Positions 1 to 8,789 are shown, counted from the stretch's first letter. The stretch is DNA of 64,000 nt from Cellulophaga sp. Hel_I_12 (GCF_000799565.1 NZ_JUHB01000001.1:372001-436000), one strand, 5' to 3'. A program made the numbers and translations. The notes: generated by a model from the letters alone, not told the origin.

Positions 1-8
1 TCAACATT

Positions 9-317
9 ATGCAAGCTCTCGCAACCTTAAAAAATATAAATTCTAATTCTTGTAAAGAATTAATAGTTCGTAATTTAAGTAGAATTCTTGATATTCGAAT
101 CCTTGATATTGATCTTGATATTGGTATTCTCAGTTTTACTTATAGCACGCAACATTCTTTTGAACAGGTAAAAAAAGAACTACATAGAATTGGATATCCT
201 ATTCAGAATTACACAAATACTTCTAAAAAGGAATCAAAATTTCAAAAAGCTACTTCTCAAAATTCAACTGAATTTAAAGTAAGAGGTAGAAGACCTTATT
301 ATTCTTTTAATCCATAA
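9..317 (+). CDS. HMA-like small protein without the metal-binding CXXC, possibly 5'-partial
   Basis: A 102-residue protein of which residues 5-68 follow the beta-alpha-beta-beta-alpha-beta pattern of heavy-metal-associated domains: a strand with KNINSNSC, a helix KELIVRNLSRI, strands ILDIDLD and ILSFTYS, and a helix FEQVKKELHRIGYPI. The usual CXXC is absent; only one Cys (about residue 15) sits near that place, so metal binding is doubtful. The tail is basic and low in structure. The frame is open to the window edge, so the ATG at 9 may not be the true start. It could be a small regulator or a chaperone-like domain near metal ATPase genes lying outside the window; that is inference. Confidence 0.5.
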   Translation: MQALATLKNINSNSCKELIVRNLSRILDIRILDIDLDIGILSFTYSTQHSFEQVKKELHRIGYPIQNYTNTSKKESKFQKATSQNSTEFKVRGRRPYYSFNP

Positions 318-416
318 AAAACTATAAACTCGAATTTTTTACCATAAATATCTTGGAAAAAAATCAAAATTTTACTGTTTTTAAATAATTCAAAAAATGT
401 AACACACTCTATTTAA

Positions 417-1262
417 TTAGCCTTCAGGAAGCATTAAAACAGGGATGGCTGAATGGAAAGCAGTTTTTTTTACCACAGGTTCTCTAATAAATTTCTCCCA
501 AAAACTGTGTTGATTACGCATCATAACCATCAAATTTACTTCGTTTTCAACAATATATTTTGCAATAGTTTTACTTAAACTTATCTCAAACGCCATATGA
601 TGATGTGAATAGGGAATCGAAACAAGCCGTTCTTCTATGCGTTCTTTGTTTATTTTTTGCTTGGCACTTAATCTAAATTCACTAGTTATATGGAGTATTT
701 GTATGTTGGCCTTCCAAATAGCTGCTAGCTGGCTTAGAGGAAGCAGTTCTGATTTACTTGGAGCTCTATCAAAATTAGTTGAAAAAACTAAAGTTTTTAA
801 TTGTTGAAAATGATACCCAGAGGGTATCACCAACACTGGTCGCTTCTTAATATGCTTTAATACTTTTACGGTAGTACTTCCTATAAAAATTTCTTTTGCA
901 CCTGTTGCTCCTTGAGTACCCATGGCAATAAGATCAATATCTTTACCTATAATTATCGAATCTAATGCTTCGTTGAGCGTATCTGCTTTTGAAATTGTTT
1001 CAATGCTGTGATTCGAATTGATATGATTTTTGTTTAAATAGATTAACATTTTCTCTAATTCTTGTTCGGTATATTTTGAAAGGGAATCATAAATAATTCC
1101 TAAGCGTTGCTGACTACTTTTTCCAATAAAATTCAACTGTTTAGGTTCATACACATGTAGTAGATAAAATTTACATGAAATCTTTGCATACAGTTTTAGG
1201 GTTGTGAATATCGCGTTCCAAGAATTATCAGAGAAATCGGTGGGTAAAATAATTTTTAACAT
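417..1262 (-). CDS. Universal stress protein, tandem UspA domains
   Basis: Two UspA folds in 281 residues. The first (1-147) starts with the ILPTDFS strand, whose Asp contacts the adenine in the family, and keeps the nucleotide-binding signature GTQGATG...GST at residues 115-130. The second half (about 155-281) has the fold but a degenerate signature, so probably only the first half binds ATP. It is the last of three consecutive usp genes (spacers of 10 and 18 bp) read leftward, evidently from one promoter in front of 2994. Usp proteins support survival in growth arrest, hypoxia and energy limitation; the specific role of this copy is not known. Confidence 0.9.
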   Translation of the reverse strand: MLKIILPTDFSDNSWNAIFTTLKLYAKISCKFYLLHVYEPKQLNFIGKSSQQRLGIIYDSLSKYTEQELEKMLIYLNKNHINSNHSIETISKADTLNEALDSIIIGKDIDLIAMGTQGATGAKEIFIGSTTVKVLKHIKKRPVLVIPSGYHFQQLKTLVFSTNFDRAPSKSELLPLSQLAAIWKANIQILHITSEFRLSAKQKINKERIEERLVSIPYSHHHMAFEISLSKTIAKYIVENEVNLMVMMRNQHSFWEKFIREPVVKKTAFHSAIPVLMLPEG

Positions 1263-1272
1263 GGTATATTTT

Positions 1273-2130
1273 TTAATTTGTTTTTAGTATCGAAGAAAAA
1301 GGAAGCACTAAAAAAGGAACAGTAGAATAATAACCTATAGAATCTATGCTGGTTCTTACAATCAAACGCTCTAAAAATGAAAGTTTATGGTTCATGATTG
1401 CTAAAAAATCGGTTTGGTGCTCTGCTATATATTCATGGATGGCGTTAGGCATTAATTTGCCTCTTAATTCTTCGAAAGAATGTTCAATACCTTTAAAATG
1501 GTTCGCTATTATTTTTTTATTTACTTTTTGATCTTCCGTTAGGTCGTAGGTATCCTTTACGTTTAAAATACGCAAGGATGCCTTTTGTACTCTGGCAATA
1601 TCAAGCAATATTTTTAATTCTTCTTTTTGGAGCCTTGTTCGATAATCGGAGGGAAATAAAATCGACTTTATTTCTTTGAATTTGTAGTTGTTTGGAATTA
1701 CCAATACTGGTTTTGTAGCTTTTCGTAACACGTGAACGGTATGCGTGCCTAAAAATATTTCTTTGACTCCTGTTGCGCCCTGTGTTCCCATAACAATTAA
1801 ATCTATTTTTTCGTTTTGGGTGATACTTAAAATTTCATCAGTCAAGGTATTGAATGCCGCAAAGGTTTTAAATTGGTGTTTTGGATTATTGTATTTGGTT
1901 TTTATTTCAAGAAGGGTAGTTTCAAGACCTTCAAGCGCTACATCTATCCCTACATCTGGAATAGCACTAAAACTAGGGCCTCCTAACATATAATCAAGTC
2001 GGTAAAAAGCAGGTGTGTAGGTGTGAAGGATATGAAAAAAACATTTTTCATTTTTAAATAATTCAATCGCATAAACAATGGCATTCCAAGCATTCTCTGA
2101 GAAATCTGTAGTTAAAAGTATTTTTCGCAT
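1273..2130 (-). CDS. Universal stress protein, tandem UspA domains
   Basis: A 285-residue paralogue of its two neighbours. The LLTTDFS strand opens the first domain and GTQGATG...GTH at 115-130 is the ATP-binding loop. The C-terminal half again lacks the glycine-rich loop and ends with a hydrophobic PFLVLP strand. It is the middle gene of the three-usp operon. The copies are divergent in sequence, especially at residues 40-100, which suggests an old duplication rather than a recent amplification. Cytoplasmic; no signal peptide. Confidence 0.9.
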   Translation of the reverse strand: MRKILLTTDFSENAWNAIVYAIELFKNEKCFFHILHTYTPAFYRLDYMLGGPSFSAIPDVGIDVALEGLETTLLEIKTKYNNPKHQFKTFAAFNTLTDEILSITQNEKIDLIVMGTQGATGVKEIFLGTHTVHVLRKATKPVLVIPNNYKFKEIKSILFPSDYRTRLQKEELKILLDIARVQKASLRILNVKDTYDLTEDQKVNKKIIANHFKGIEHSFEELRGKLMPNAIHEYIAEHQTDFLAIMNHKLSFLERLIVRTSIDSIGYYSTVPFLVLPFSSILKTN

Positions 2131-2148
2131 TTTTTACAGTTTTAAAGT

Positions 2149-2994
2149 TTATCGAGATAAATTTTGTAATACTAAAAAGGGTAGCTTTAAATGCAGGCCA
2201 ATTTCATCAACGGTAGATCGGTATAACATATCTTCTAAAAATGAGTGTCTAGAATTAACCATAACCAATAAATCTATTTCATTTGTGCCTATAAATTCTA
2301 AGATAGCTTCAGCTTTATTTTTTACAGGGGATCTCTCAAAAGATAAATAAGCTTTAGATAATGATTCTTGTAAAAATCTTTTATTGTCTATCTGTCGATA
2401 ACTTAAATCCTCAAAATCAGAAATATGAAGACAATATAGTTGTGATTTGAATAAGGCAGCAAGGGTGTTTAATAATTTTAATTCTCTACGTTTATAGGGT
2501 ATCATATAATCTGTAGGGAATAGTATTTTTTTTGGTTGTCGATATTCATAATTCTCTGGGATGGCTAGTACAGGGCATTTCACATATTTAAATACCTGTA
2601 CTGTATGGCTACCGAAAGTGATTTTTTTATCAGCAGTTGCTCCTTTGGTACCCATAACTACTAAGTCTATATTTTGTTCGTCTGCAAAATCATTTACAGC
2701 ATCGACTAAAGATTCAAAAACGGCTATTGCTTTGTAGGTGTGTTTTGGGTTATGTTCTTTTAGGGTAATTTTTTCAACGAGCTCTTTTAATACGTATTCC
2801 GAATTCTTTTGTACAGTTTCTTTTTGTTCTTTAAATGAATCGCCATTCGGTTTTTTAAAGGGGCCATAAACTTCATCAGCGAAGGCATGAAGAAAATAAA
2901 AGTTTGTCTCTTCACATTTGTATAATTGTATTGCATACTGAATAGCATGCAGTGCATTGGTAGAAAAGTCGGTAGGGATTAAAACGGTTCTCAT
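2149..2994 (-). CDS. Universal stress protein, tandem UspA domains, first gene of usp operon
   Basis: 281 residues with the same architecture. LIPTDFS lies at the start and GTKGATA...GSH at 115-130 forms the nucleotide loop, although the middle GxxG is altered to GATADKK. The second domain carries no glycine loop. As the promoter-proximal gene it lies 57 bp behind an FNR-like box at 3051-3062, so this and the two following usp genes are probably activated together. Confidence 0.9.
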   Translation of the reverse strand: MRTVLIPTDFSTNALHAIQYAIQLYKCEETNFYFLHAFADEVYGPFKKPNGDSFKEQKETVQKNSEYVLKELVEKITLKEHNPKHTYKAIAVFESLVDAVNDFADEQNIDLVVMGTKGATADKKITFGSHTVQVFKYVKCPVLAIPENYEYRQPKKILFPTDYMIPYKRRELKLLNTLAALFKSQLYCLHISDFEDLSYRQIDNKRFLQESLSKAYLSFERSPVKNKAEAILEFIGTNEIDLLVMVNSRHSFLEDMLYRSTVDEIGLHLKLPFLVLQNLSR

Positions 2995-3019
2995 AGCTTT
3001 CTATTTTAGAATAAGAATA

Positions 3020-3062
3020 TAAAAATAAAAGCACTCGCATATAAAAACTATGACCTTAGTCA
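3020..3062 (-). promoter_or_regulatory. FNR-like box + -7 element for the three-usp operon
   Basis: The palindrome TGACCTTAGTCA lies at 3051-3062. Reading leftward, TATTTTTA (a TAnnTTTG-like -7 element) follows after 23 bp, at 3027-3020, and the start codon is at 2994. This is the same spacing seen at the other boxes of this region. Confidence 0.75.
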
Positions 3063-3086
3063 TGTAACACCAACTAATGATAAGAA

Positions 3087-3920
3087 TTACTCGTGAAGTA
3101 CAAAGAGTGGTAATTTGGTATGAAAACTCAACTGTTCTGCTGCGGAGTCAAATAAAAGTTGTTCTAAAAAATTGAGATTCTTGGCGGTCATCATCAGCAT
3201 TTCTATTTTTCTAGTAGCCGTAAACTCTTCCACCACAGTGGCTACTTTTTTGTTTGGCATAGTTTCAAAACTATGCGATGCTGTAAAAAGTTCATTTAGG
3301 TAATCTTTTAAGTAGACTCTATTTTGTTCTTGAAATGGTGTTGTACTTTTTTTAATGGCAGCGAAATTCAGAACTTTTAATTTAGCTTGGTTGGTATGTA
3401 GCACTTCTGCTATTTCTTCTAGAATAGCGTGGGAATAAAAAATGGTGTAATCTGTAAGTAAAGCAATGTTTTTTACACTGATGAAGTTTGTTTTTTCTGG
3501 AATTACCAAAACATTAGTGGCTACTTTAGTGATCACATCGCCAGTGTTACTTCCAATTACTTTTTTTAGTCCTGAGGCACCTTTAGTGCCCATTACAATT
3601 AAATCAATATTTTTCTTGTCAATTGTTTTTCTAATACTATGAATAAGATTGCCATACGTTTCTGTGATGCTAAATGTATGGTTGTTATTTATTTTTAGTG
3701 CTTTTATTTGAGCCTCTAAATCAGCGATTTTTTCTTTAATTAGAAGTTTGTTATTTTCTTGAAATGTTAAAAATGAATTATGTTGCACACCTGACTCGTA
3801 TAATGTACCAACATGCAAAATGTAAAAATGGCAAGGAATATTATCGAAAAATGTTACTGCATATTGAAGAGCACGCCAGGCATTATTCGAAAAATCTGTA
3901 GGGATAAGTATATTCTTCAT
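3087..3920 (-). CDS. Universal stress protein, tandem UspA domains
   Basis: 277 residues. LIPTDFS opens the first domain and GTKGASG...GSNT at 111-126 is a complete ATP-binding loop. The second domain (about 150-277) is degenerate, as in the other copies. It is separated from the usp operon on its left by about 90 bp that hold that operon's promoter. It has its own FNR-like box at 3969-3980, so it is a separate transcription unit, although it lies only 90 bp behind the receiver-CRP gene on the same strand. Confidence 0.9.
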   Translation of the reverse strand: MKNILIPTDFSNNAWRALQYAVTFFDNIPCHFYILHVGTLYESGVQHNSFLTFQENNKLLIKEKIADLEAQIKALKINNNHTFSITETYGNLIHSIRKTIDKKNIDLIVMGTKGASGLKKVIGSNTGDVITKVATNVLVIPEKTNFISVKNIALLTDYTIFYSHAILEEIAEVLHTNQAKLKVLNFAAIKKSTTPFQEQNRVYLKDYLNELFTASHSFETMPNKKVATVVEEFTATRKIEMLMMTAKNLNFLEQLLFDSAAEQLSFHTKLPLFVLHE

Positions 3921-3937
3921 TTGGTATAACTACCGTA

Positions 3938-3980
3938 CGAAAGTAGGTGGTTAAGAATGATGTAACCATGATATTTGTCA
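3938..3980 (-). promoter_or_regulatory. FNR-like box + -7 element for usp 3087-3920
   Basis: TGATATTTGTCA lies at 3969-3980. Leftward, after 23 bp, comes TACTTTCG (3945-3938), one base off TAnnTTTG. The start codon is 18 bp further on. Confidence 0.7.
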
Positions 3981-4010
3981 TAAAATTTGTAATTACATCA
4001 TTTTTTGTTG

Positions 4011-5063
4011 CTAACATACATATTCAAGTGCTTTGAGCTCTTTTATTTTAATATTCCTTCCTTCTATAGTGATTAACCCTTCCTTTTTGAACACCGAAAG
4101 TGTACGGATTAGAGTTTCTGTGGCAATACCTGCCACACTTGCAAGATCTGTTCGTGATATTTTTATGGTGTCTTCGGTTTTTTTATTCATAATCTCCGCA
4201 AATTGCAGTAAGGTTTGCGCTGTTTTTTTGCGCACTGAACTATAGGCCATCTGTAAGAGTTGTGCTTTTATTTCTGTTATGTCATTTGAAAATAACTCTA
4301 TCAATTCTAAAGAAATTGTATGATTGTTTTCTAAAATTTGTTTTAACTTTTCTTTTGAAACTCCAACTAGTTTTGTAACCTCAATACATGTTGCAGATTC
4401 GTTATAGGGTATATTATTTAAAAAAGAAGTGAATCCTAAAAAGTTATTGGCTTCGTGTAAAGAGGTAATCAGTTCTTTACCATCTTCATCAATCGTATGG
4501 CATTTTACAAGACCTTCTAAAATTAAGTAAATCATGTTAGAGTTTGAGCCTTCTTTATAAATTACTTTTCCTTGGCGAAAATGAATAATTTCTCCATTAT
4601 CATCAAAAAAATTCTTAAGCTCCTGTAAACTTAGTTTAGTATCTTTTGATGGTTCTGGTTTTTCGTATCTTTCCTGTTCCATGCGTTTTAAAAGTACAGC
4701 TTTGGCTAAACGACTTTCAATAGCACTTATTAAATCTTCTTCTTCAAAAGGTTTGGTCAGGTAATCATCTGCTCCCATATCCATTCCTTTTCTTATTTCT
4801 TTATGCTCTGTTTTTGCAGATAAGAATATAAACGGAATATGTTTGGTTTTTTTATCAGCAGATAAATTTTCTATTACGCCATAGCCATCAACTTCGGGCA
4901 TCATAATATCACAAATAATGATATCAGGAAGCTCTTCTTTTGCAAGCTTAATCCCGACTTTTCCATTTGGAGCAGTTATTATGGCATAGTCCGAGAGTTC
5001 TAGTAATTCTTTAGTATTCTCGCGTAGTGCTCTGTCATCCTCAATTAGTAAAATTTTTTTCAT
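4011..5063 (-). CDS. Response regulator receiver fused to CRP/FNR-type DNA-binding protein
   Basis: An N-terminal receiver domain (1-120) with the acidic pair E8/D9-D10, phospho-acceptor D52 in CDIMMPE and Lys in YLTKPFEE is followed by a cyclic-nucleotide-binding-like beta-roll (about 140-250) and a Crp-type winged helix (about 260-345). The recognition helix reads TETLIRTL, keeping the Glu and Arg that in FNR/CRP contact the TGA half-site. No N-terminal Cys cluster is seen, so this is not an Fe-S FNR. I start at 5063 (MKKILLIEDD); a longer frame from 5174 would run into the kinase gene. It lies 17 bp after the kinase, so they form a two-component pair. It is a candidate activator of the boxes in this region. 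Confidence 0.88.
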   Translation of the reverse strand: MKKILLIEDDRALRENTKELLELSDYAIITAPNGKVGIKLAKEELPDIIICDIMMPEVDGYGVIENLSADKKTKHIPFIFLSAKTEHKEIRKGMDMGADDYLTKPFEEEDLISAIESRLAKAVLLKRMEQERYEKPEPSKDTKLSLQELKNFFDDNGEIIHFRQGKVIYKEGSNSNMIYLILEGLVKCHTIDEDGKELITSLHEANNFLGFTSFLNNIPYNESATCIEVTKLVGVSKEKLKQILENNHTISLELIELFSNDITEIKAQLLQMAYSSVRKKTAQTLLQFAEIMNKKTEDTIKISRTDLASVAGIATETLIRTLSVFKKEGLITIEGRNIKIKELKALEYVC

Positions 5064-5080
5064 TTTTTCTATTTTTTGGA

Positions 5081-6577
5081 TTATTGCGGTATGTTTATGG
5101 TAAAGGTAGACCCACTGTTTTCTGTACTCATAAAATGAATAGAGGCTCCTAAATTTTCTAAATGTTGTTTGCAAATATTTAAACCGATACCTGTACCCTG
5201 AATTAAAAGTGCATTTTCTGCTCTAAAATAACGATCAAAAACATACATTTGATCTTTCGATGAAATACCAATACCGTGGTCTATTACACTTATAACTAAG
5301 TTGTTAATTTGTAGCTTAACTACAATTTTTATAGTTGTATTTTCAGGAGAATATTTAATAGCGTTGTGCACTAAATTAGAAAGTACAAGTTCTAATGTTT
5401 TTTCATCAAAAAGTATTATAATTTCATCAATTTCTTGTGGATAAGCTATTTTTTGACCCGTTTTAAGTAACATATTTGCACTGTAGATAACCTCGTTTAT
5501 AAGTTTACTTAGTGGAAATTCTTGTATGTTATAATTTACCTTTCCAGAATCTAGTCGCTCGATAGAAAGAAAATCAGTAAGGATAGTATCTAGATGGCGA
5601 ACCTTATTTTTTATGGTGTTTACGTGCTTTTCTCTTTTCTCTTGTTGTTCCGTTGCGGTGTATTTTGAGAGTAAAGTTACGGAGGTAAGGATACTACTTA
5701 AAGGCGTTTTAAATTCATGAGAAACTAAAGATAAAAAACGTGTTTTTAATTCGTTAAGCTCTTTTTCTTTATCAAGTGCTTCTGAAAGTTGCTTGGTTCG
5801 TTCTTTTACAGTTTTCTCTAATTTTTCTGTATAATTTTTACGTTCGGTAATATCAAGAATAATAGCTACATAGACTTTACTATCGCCGTTGCTTGATTTT
5901 TGCAGATGTACTTCCACTGGATAGGTAGATCCATTTTTGCGTTGGTGCACTGTTTCAAAGGTTATCTTGACTTCACCCGTAATTAATGGATGAATTATTT
6001 TATTGAATTGTTTAAGGTTCATCAAAGGTTTTATGTCAATAGGAGTCATTAACTTAAGCTCTTCTAACGAATAGCCTAAATTACGTTGCGCCTCCTTGTT
6101 CACATTTACAAATAATAAAGACTTTTGATTGAAAACATAAATTTCATTTAAAGATTCTTCAAATATGGTTGCCCAATGGCTTAATTCTTTTTGTTTGCGT
6201 TTTCTCTTGGTAATATCAATAACTAGGGCCATGACATAGGTAGCCCCGTACAATTCAAATGGGTTTAGGCCGGCTTCAACAGGAAATTCCTTTCCATCTT
6301 TTTTTATGCCATATAAATCTTTGCCATGACCCATTTGGCGCTTTTCGCTTTTGTCAATAAAGCTAGTTACATGGTGCCCATGGTTTTTATGGTATTTCTG
6401 AGGGATAAGTATAGCCAAAGGTTTACCCAAAAGTTCATCTTTTAGATAGCCAAACATTTGTTCTGCCGAAGAATTGGTTGCTACAATGATTTGGTCTGTA
6501 TTTACAACGATAATACCTTCAGAAACTCCCTCGGAGAGTATGTTAAAAATATTACTATTTTTTTGGAAAACCTGCAT
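5081..6577 (-). CDS. PAS-PAS sensor histidine kinase
   Basis: 498 residues with no membrane segment, so probably a cytoplasmic sensor. PAS 1 (about 8-125) is followed by PAS 2 (about 135-250, ending in ILDITERK), a short coiled linker, HisKA with the phospho-acceptor in LVSHEFKTP (His287), and an HATPase domain with N-box SNLVHNAIKYS, G1 DHGIGIS and G2 GTGIGLNI. It lacks its own receiver and must pass phosphate to the receiver-CRP protein encoded 17 bp downstream. The PAS ligand cannot be told from sequence. An FNR-like palindrome lies 25 bp upstream of its start. Confidence 0.9.
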   Translation of the reverse strand: MQVFQKNSNIFNILSEGVSEGIIVVNTDQIIVATNSSAEQMFGYLKDELLGKPLAILIPQKYHKNHGHHVTSFIDKSEKRQMGHGKDLYGIKKDGKEFPVEAGLNPFELYGATYVMALVIDITKRKRKQKELSHWATIFEESLNEIYVFNQKSLLFVNVNKEAQRNLGYSLEELKLMTPIDIKPLMNLKQFNKIIHPLITGEVKITFETVHQRKNGSTYPVEVHLQKSSNGDSKVYVAIILDITERKNYTEKLEKTVKERTKQLSEALDKEKELNELKTRFLSLVSHEFKTPLSSILTSVTLLSKYTATEQQEKREKHVNTIKNKVRHLDTILTDFLSIERLDSGKVNYNIQEFPLSKLINEVIYSANMLLKTGQKIAYPQEIDEIIILFDEKTLELVLSNLVHNAIKYSPENTTIKIVVKLQINNLVISVIDHGIGISSKDQMYVFDRYFRAENALLIQGTGIGLNICKQHLENLGASIHFMSTENSGSTFTINIPQ

Positions 6578-6601
6578 ATCTCAAAGTTAAAACTTTACAA
6601 C

Positions 6602-6613
6602 TGATTTATATCA
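6602..6613. promoter_or_regulatory. FNR-like palindrome between kinase and TerB-like gene (atypical spacing)
   Basis: TGATTTATATCA fits TGAYNNNNRTCA, but neither strand has a TAnnTTTG-like element 23 bp away. On the plus strand TAGTTTTA at 6631 is 6 bp too close. It may be a repressor/autoregulation site for the kinase, whose start is only 25 bp away, or a chance match. Confidence 0.4.
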
Positions 6614-6670
6614 TAGAAAATGAAAGGTCGTAGTTTTATTTTTAAATCTTACCAACGATAAATATACAAC

Positions 6671-7075
6671 ATGTTAAATTCAAAAAAAATAGGTATTGAA
6701 ATCTACCAAAACTTAGGAAAACTTTTTTATGCAGTAGCTATGGCTGATGGAACTGCCCATGTCAAAGAGTTAAATAAACTTAAAGAAATTGTGCGTCAAG
6801 AATGGATACATGTTGATCGCATTGAAGACAGCTTTCATTCAGACGCGGCCTACCAAATTGAGACTGTTTTTGATTGGCTCTTAGAAAAAGAAATTAATAG
6901 TGAGGACAGCTTTAAAGAATTTAGTGATTTTTATAAAGAATACCCTGAACTTTTTACAAAGCCCATAAAAAGCTTAATTATGCAAACAGCGAATGCTATA
7001 GCGTTTTCGTATGCAGGTAAAAATAAGTCAGAACTGATTGTGATGGCTAAAATAGCATTATTATTTAAAAAATAA
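6671..7075 (+). CDS. TerB-like (tellurite-resistance fold) protein
   Basis: A 134-residue all-helical protein. The stretch around residues 16-45 (LFYAVAMADGTAHVKELNKLKEIV) has the helix, acidic turn and helix pattern of TerB/DjlA-like domains, which carry a metal-binding acidic site in characterised members. The remaining helices (FDWLLEKE, FKEFSDFYKEYPELF, SELIVMAKIALLF) fit the seven-helix bundle. It stands alone on the plus strand between two leftward units. Its function is unknown; assignment to the family is by pattern only. Confidence 0.6.
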   Translation: MLNSKKIGIEIYQNLGKLFYAVAMADGTAHVKELNKLKEIVRQEWIHVDRIEDSFHSDAAYQIETVFDWLLEKEINSEDSFKEFSDFYKEYPELFTKPIKSLIMQTANAIAFSYAGKNKSELIVMAKIALLFKK

Positions 7076-7076
7076 G

Positions 7077-7898
7077 TTACAACGTAACAGTAAGTATAGG
7101 GTGATCTGCATGGTTTGCCAAATCCTCTCCAATACTACCTATTAAAAAATTTGATATTCCTTTTCTGCCATGCGTTGCGATGGCCATAATATCAATTTTT
7201 TCTTTTCTACTATAATTAAAAAGTCCTTGTTCTACGCTATAATCATTGTATATGTCTACCATTTGATCAGCTTCCATTGCTTTAAATAAAAACTTGGATA
7301 TTTTCTCTTGAACTTCTAACATGCTTAGAAAATTATCTGGGGTATTGATATAGATCAATTTTAATTTCGCTGAGAAAATTTCGGCAAAGGCTTTGATTTT
7401 TTTTAAAGCAGCAATAGCATCATCTTGAAAACTACAAGCAAAAAGAATTTTTTCAACCTTAAAATTCGGATTTGGGTTTTTTATAATGAGCACTGGAATA
7501 TTGGCGCTACGTACTACTTTTTCCGTATTGGAACCAAAAAACAATTCATTAAAACCACTTGTGCCATGTGAACCCATGACGATTAAATCTGAATGCTCTT
7601 CGTAAGCTATCGTATTTAGCTCATTAAAATTTTTGTAATTCTGTACTATTTTATTTATGCTAATACCTTTCAAGTAGGGCTTATCTAAAAAAGGTTTAAA
7701 TCTTTTTTTGGCCTGTTTTAAATAATAGTTTGCTTCTTCTTGTTCCTGAATTTCATTTTTCGCAAGTACAGCTTCTGAAAGACCTAACATATGAATCACT
7801 GTTATTGTGGCATTTTGTTGTTGGGCAATAACTGCTGCAACTTGTAAAGCATTTGATGCATGCTCAGAGAAATCTAAGGGTACTAGTATATTAGTCAT
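7077..7898 (-). CDS. Universal stress protein, tandem UspA domains with both ATP loops
   Basis: 273 residues. Unlike the four copies to the left, both halves keep the glycine-rich ATP loop: GSHGTSG...GSNT in the first and ATHGRKG...GSIG in the second. LVPLDFS is the first strand. It is read just after hpf (1-bp spacer), so it is co-transcribed with the ribosome hibernation factor from the box at 8268-8279. The intact second site suggests it may bind two nucleotides. Confidence 0.92.
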   Translation of the reverse strand: MTNILVPLDFSEHASNALQVAAVIAQQQNATITVIHMLGLSEAVLAKNEIQEQEEANYYLKQAKKRFKPFLDKPYLKGISINKIVQNYKNFNELNTIAYEEHSDLIVMGSHGTSGFNELFFGSNTEKVVRSANIPVLIIKNPNPNFKVEKILFACSFQDDAIAALKKIKAFAEIFSAKLKLIYINTPDNFLSMLEVQEKISKFLFKAMEADQMVDIYNDYSVEQGLFNYSRKEKIDIMAIATHGRKGISNFLIGSIGEDLANHADHPILTVTL

Positions 7899-7899
7899 T

Positions 7900-8211
7900 T
7901 TATAGTGTTTTTTTGCGTTTACTAATTTTTTCTTTACGTTTTTGCAATTGCTTATTTAGATCTGAAAGTGTTGCAGCGGCAGCTTTTTCAAAATTGTTTT
8001 CATTAGATTTGGCAAAAATTCTGGGTCCAGGAGCACTTAATTGCACTTCGCATATTTTTCCATTACCTGTAGGGTCATTTTCCACCTTAAAAAGTACATC
8101 AGCGCGGATTAAAAATTGAAATTTATGGGCTAGTTTATTAAGGTTACGTGTAACTATTTCATTCAACGATTCACTAGTTGGCATATCTTGGTACTGAATA
8201 TTTATTGTCAT
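7900..8211 (-). CDS. hpf: Ribosome hibernation-promoting factor, short form (HPF/RaiA family)
   Basis: 103 residues, the size of short HPF/YfiA, with the beta-alpha-beta-beta-beta-alpha pattern: N-terminal strand INIQYQD, helix NEIVTRNLNKLAHKF, strands LFKVENDP, ICEVQLSA and RIFAKSNE, then a helix with the basic tail KQLQKRKEKISKRKKTL. There is no long-HPF dimerisation domain, so it would act like the short proteins that bind the 30S decoding region and silence ribosomes. Being co-transcribed with a usp gene under an FNR-like box supports a role in energy-limited dormancy. Confidence 0.88.
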   Translation of the reverse strand: MTINIQYQDMPTSESLNEIVTRNLNKLAHKFQFLIRADVLFKVENDPTGNGKICEVQLSAPGPRIFAKSNENNFEKAAAATLSDLNKQLQKRKEKISKRKKTL

Positions 8212-8236
8212 TTTATTTTAGCTTTAAAATCATATT

Positions 8237-8310
8237 CGAAAATAGCAATCCCACTTCTTTTTTAAAATGACATAAGTCATTTCATTATAATTGGTAAATC
8301 ACCAAATTTA
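8237..8310. promoter_or_regulatory. Shared divergent FNR-like box, hpf-usp (left) and DUF2267 (right)
   Basis: One palindrome, TGACATAAGTCA (8268-8279), is centred between two start codons with 56-57 bp on either side. The -7-like elements are placed symmetrically 23 bp away: TATTTTCG leftward (8244-8237) and CAAATTTA rightward (8303-8310). A single bound dimer could serve both promoters. Confidence 0.75.
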
Positions 8311-8336
8311 TAATTCACTATTAAATTTAAGAAATC

Positions 8337-8789
8337 ATGGCACTCAATTTTAATCAATATGCAACAGAGGGAAATACGTTTTTAAAGGAGTACACCAAAG
8401 AATTAGATTTGGGCAAGGATACCGATAAGGCAGGAAGAATATTTACAGCAATAATGCATGCTTTACGCGATATTATTCCAATAGAAGAATCTTTACAATT
8501 GCTTGCACAATTACCTATGTTTTTGAAAGGTGTTTATGTAAATGGATGGAGCATTAAAAAAACAAGACCTAAGGTAAAACAAGTTGCAGAATTTCTAGAT
8601 TTGGTAAGAGAACATGATGGTCCTTCAGCAGTTAATGACTTTGAATATGGTGACGAGGTGGCGCAACAATATGTGGATACCACATTTCTATACTTAAGAA
8701 AATACATTTCTCTTGGCGAATTGGAGGATATTAGAGATTCCCTTCCAAAAAACCTGAAGAACTTAATTCATTTTAATGTTATGTTTTAA
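8337..8789 (+). CDS. DUF2267 family protein
   Basis: 150 residues matching DUF2267: an N-terminal FNQYATEGNTFLKEYTKEL helix, a DKAGRIFTAIMHALRD helix, the LLAQLPMFLKGVYVNGW stretch, and a C-terminal half with LVREHDG and YLRKYISLGELEDIRDSLP. The family is a soluble helical protein, common next to Usp genes in stressed or soil bacteria; its activity is unknown. Transcribed alone from the symmetric divergent promoter at 8268 and ended by the hairpin at 8814-8850. Confidence 0.82.
   Translation: MALNFNQYATEGNTFLKEYTKELDLGKDTDKAGRIFTAIMHALRDIIPIEESLQLLAQLPMFLKGVYVNGWSIKKTRPKVKQVAEFLDLVREHDGPSAVNDFEYGDEVAQQYVDTTFLYLRKYISLGELEDIRDSLPKNLKNLIHFNVMF

Noticed and set aside
4011..5063. Classifying the receiver-CRP protein as a true oxygen-sensing FNR
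   Set aside because: No N-terminal Cys cluster for a [4Fe-4S] centre; input is more likely phosphorylation by the adjacent kinase.
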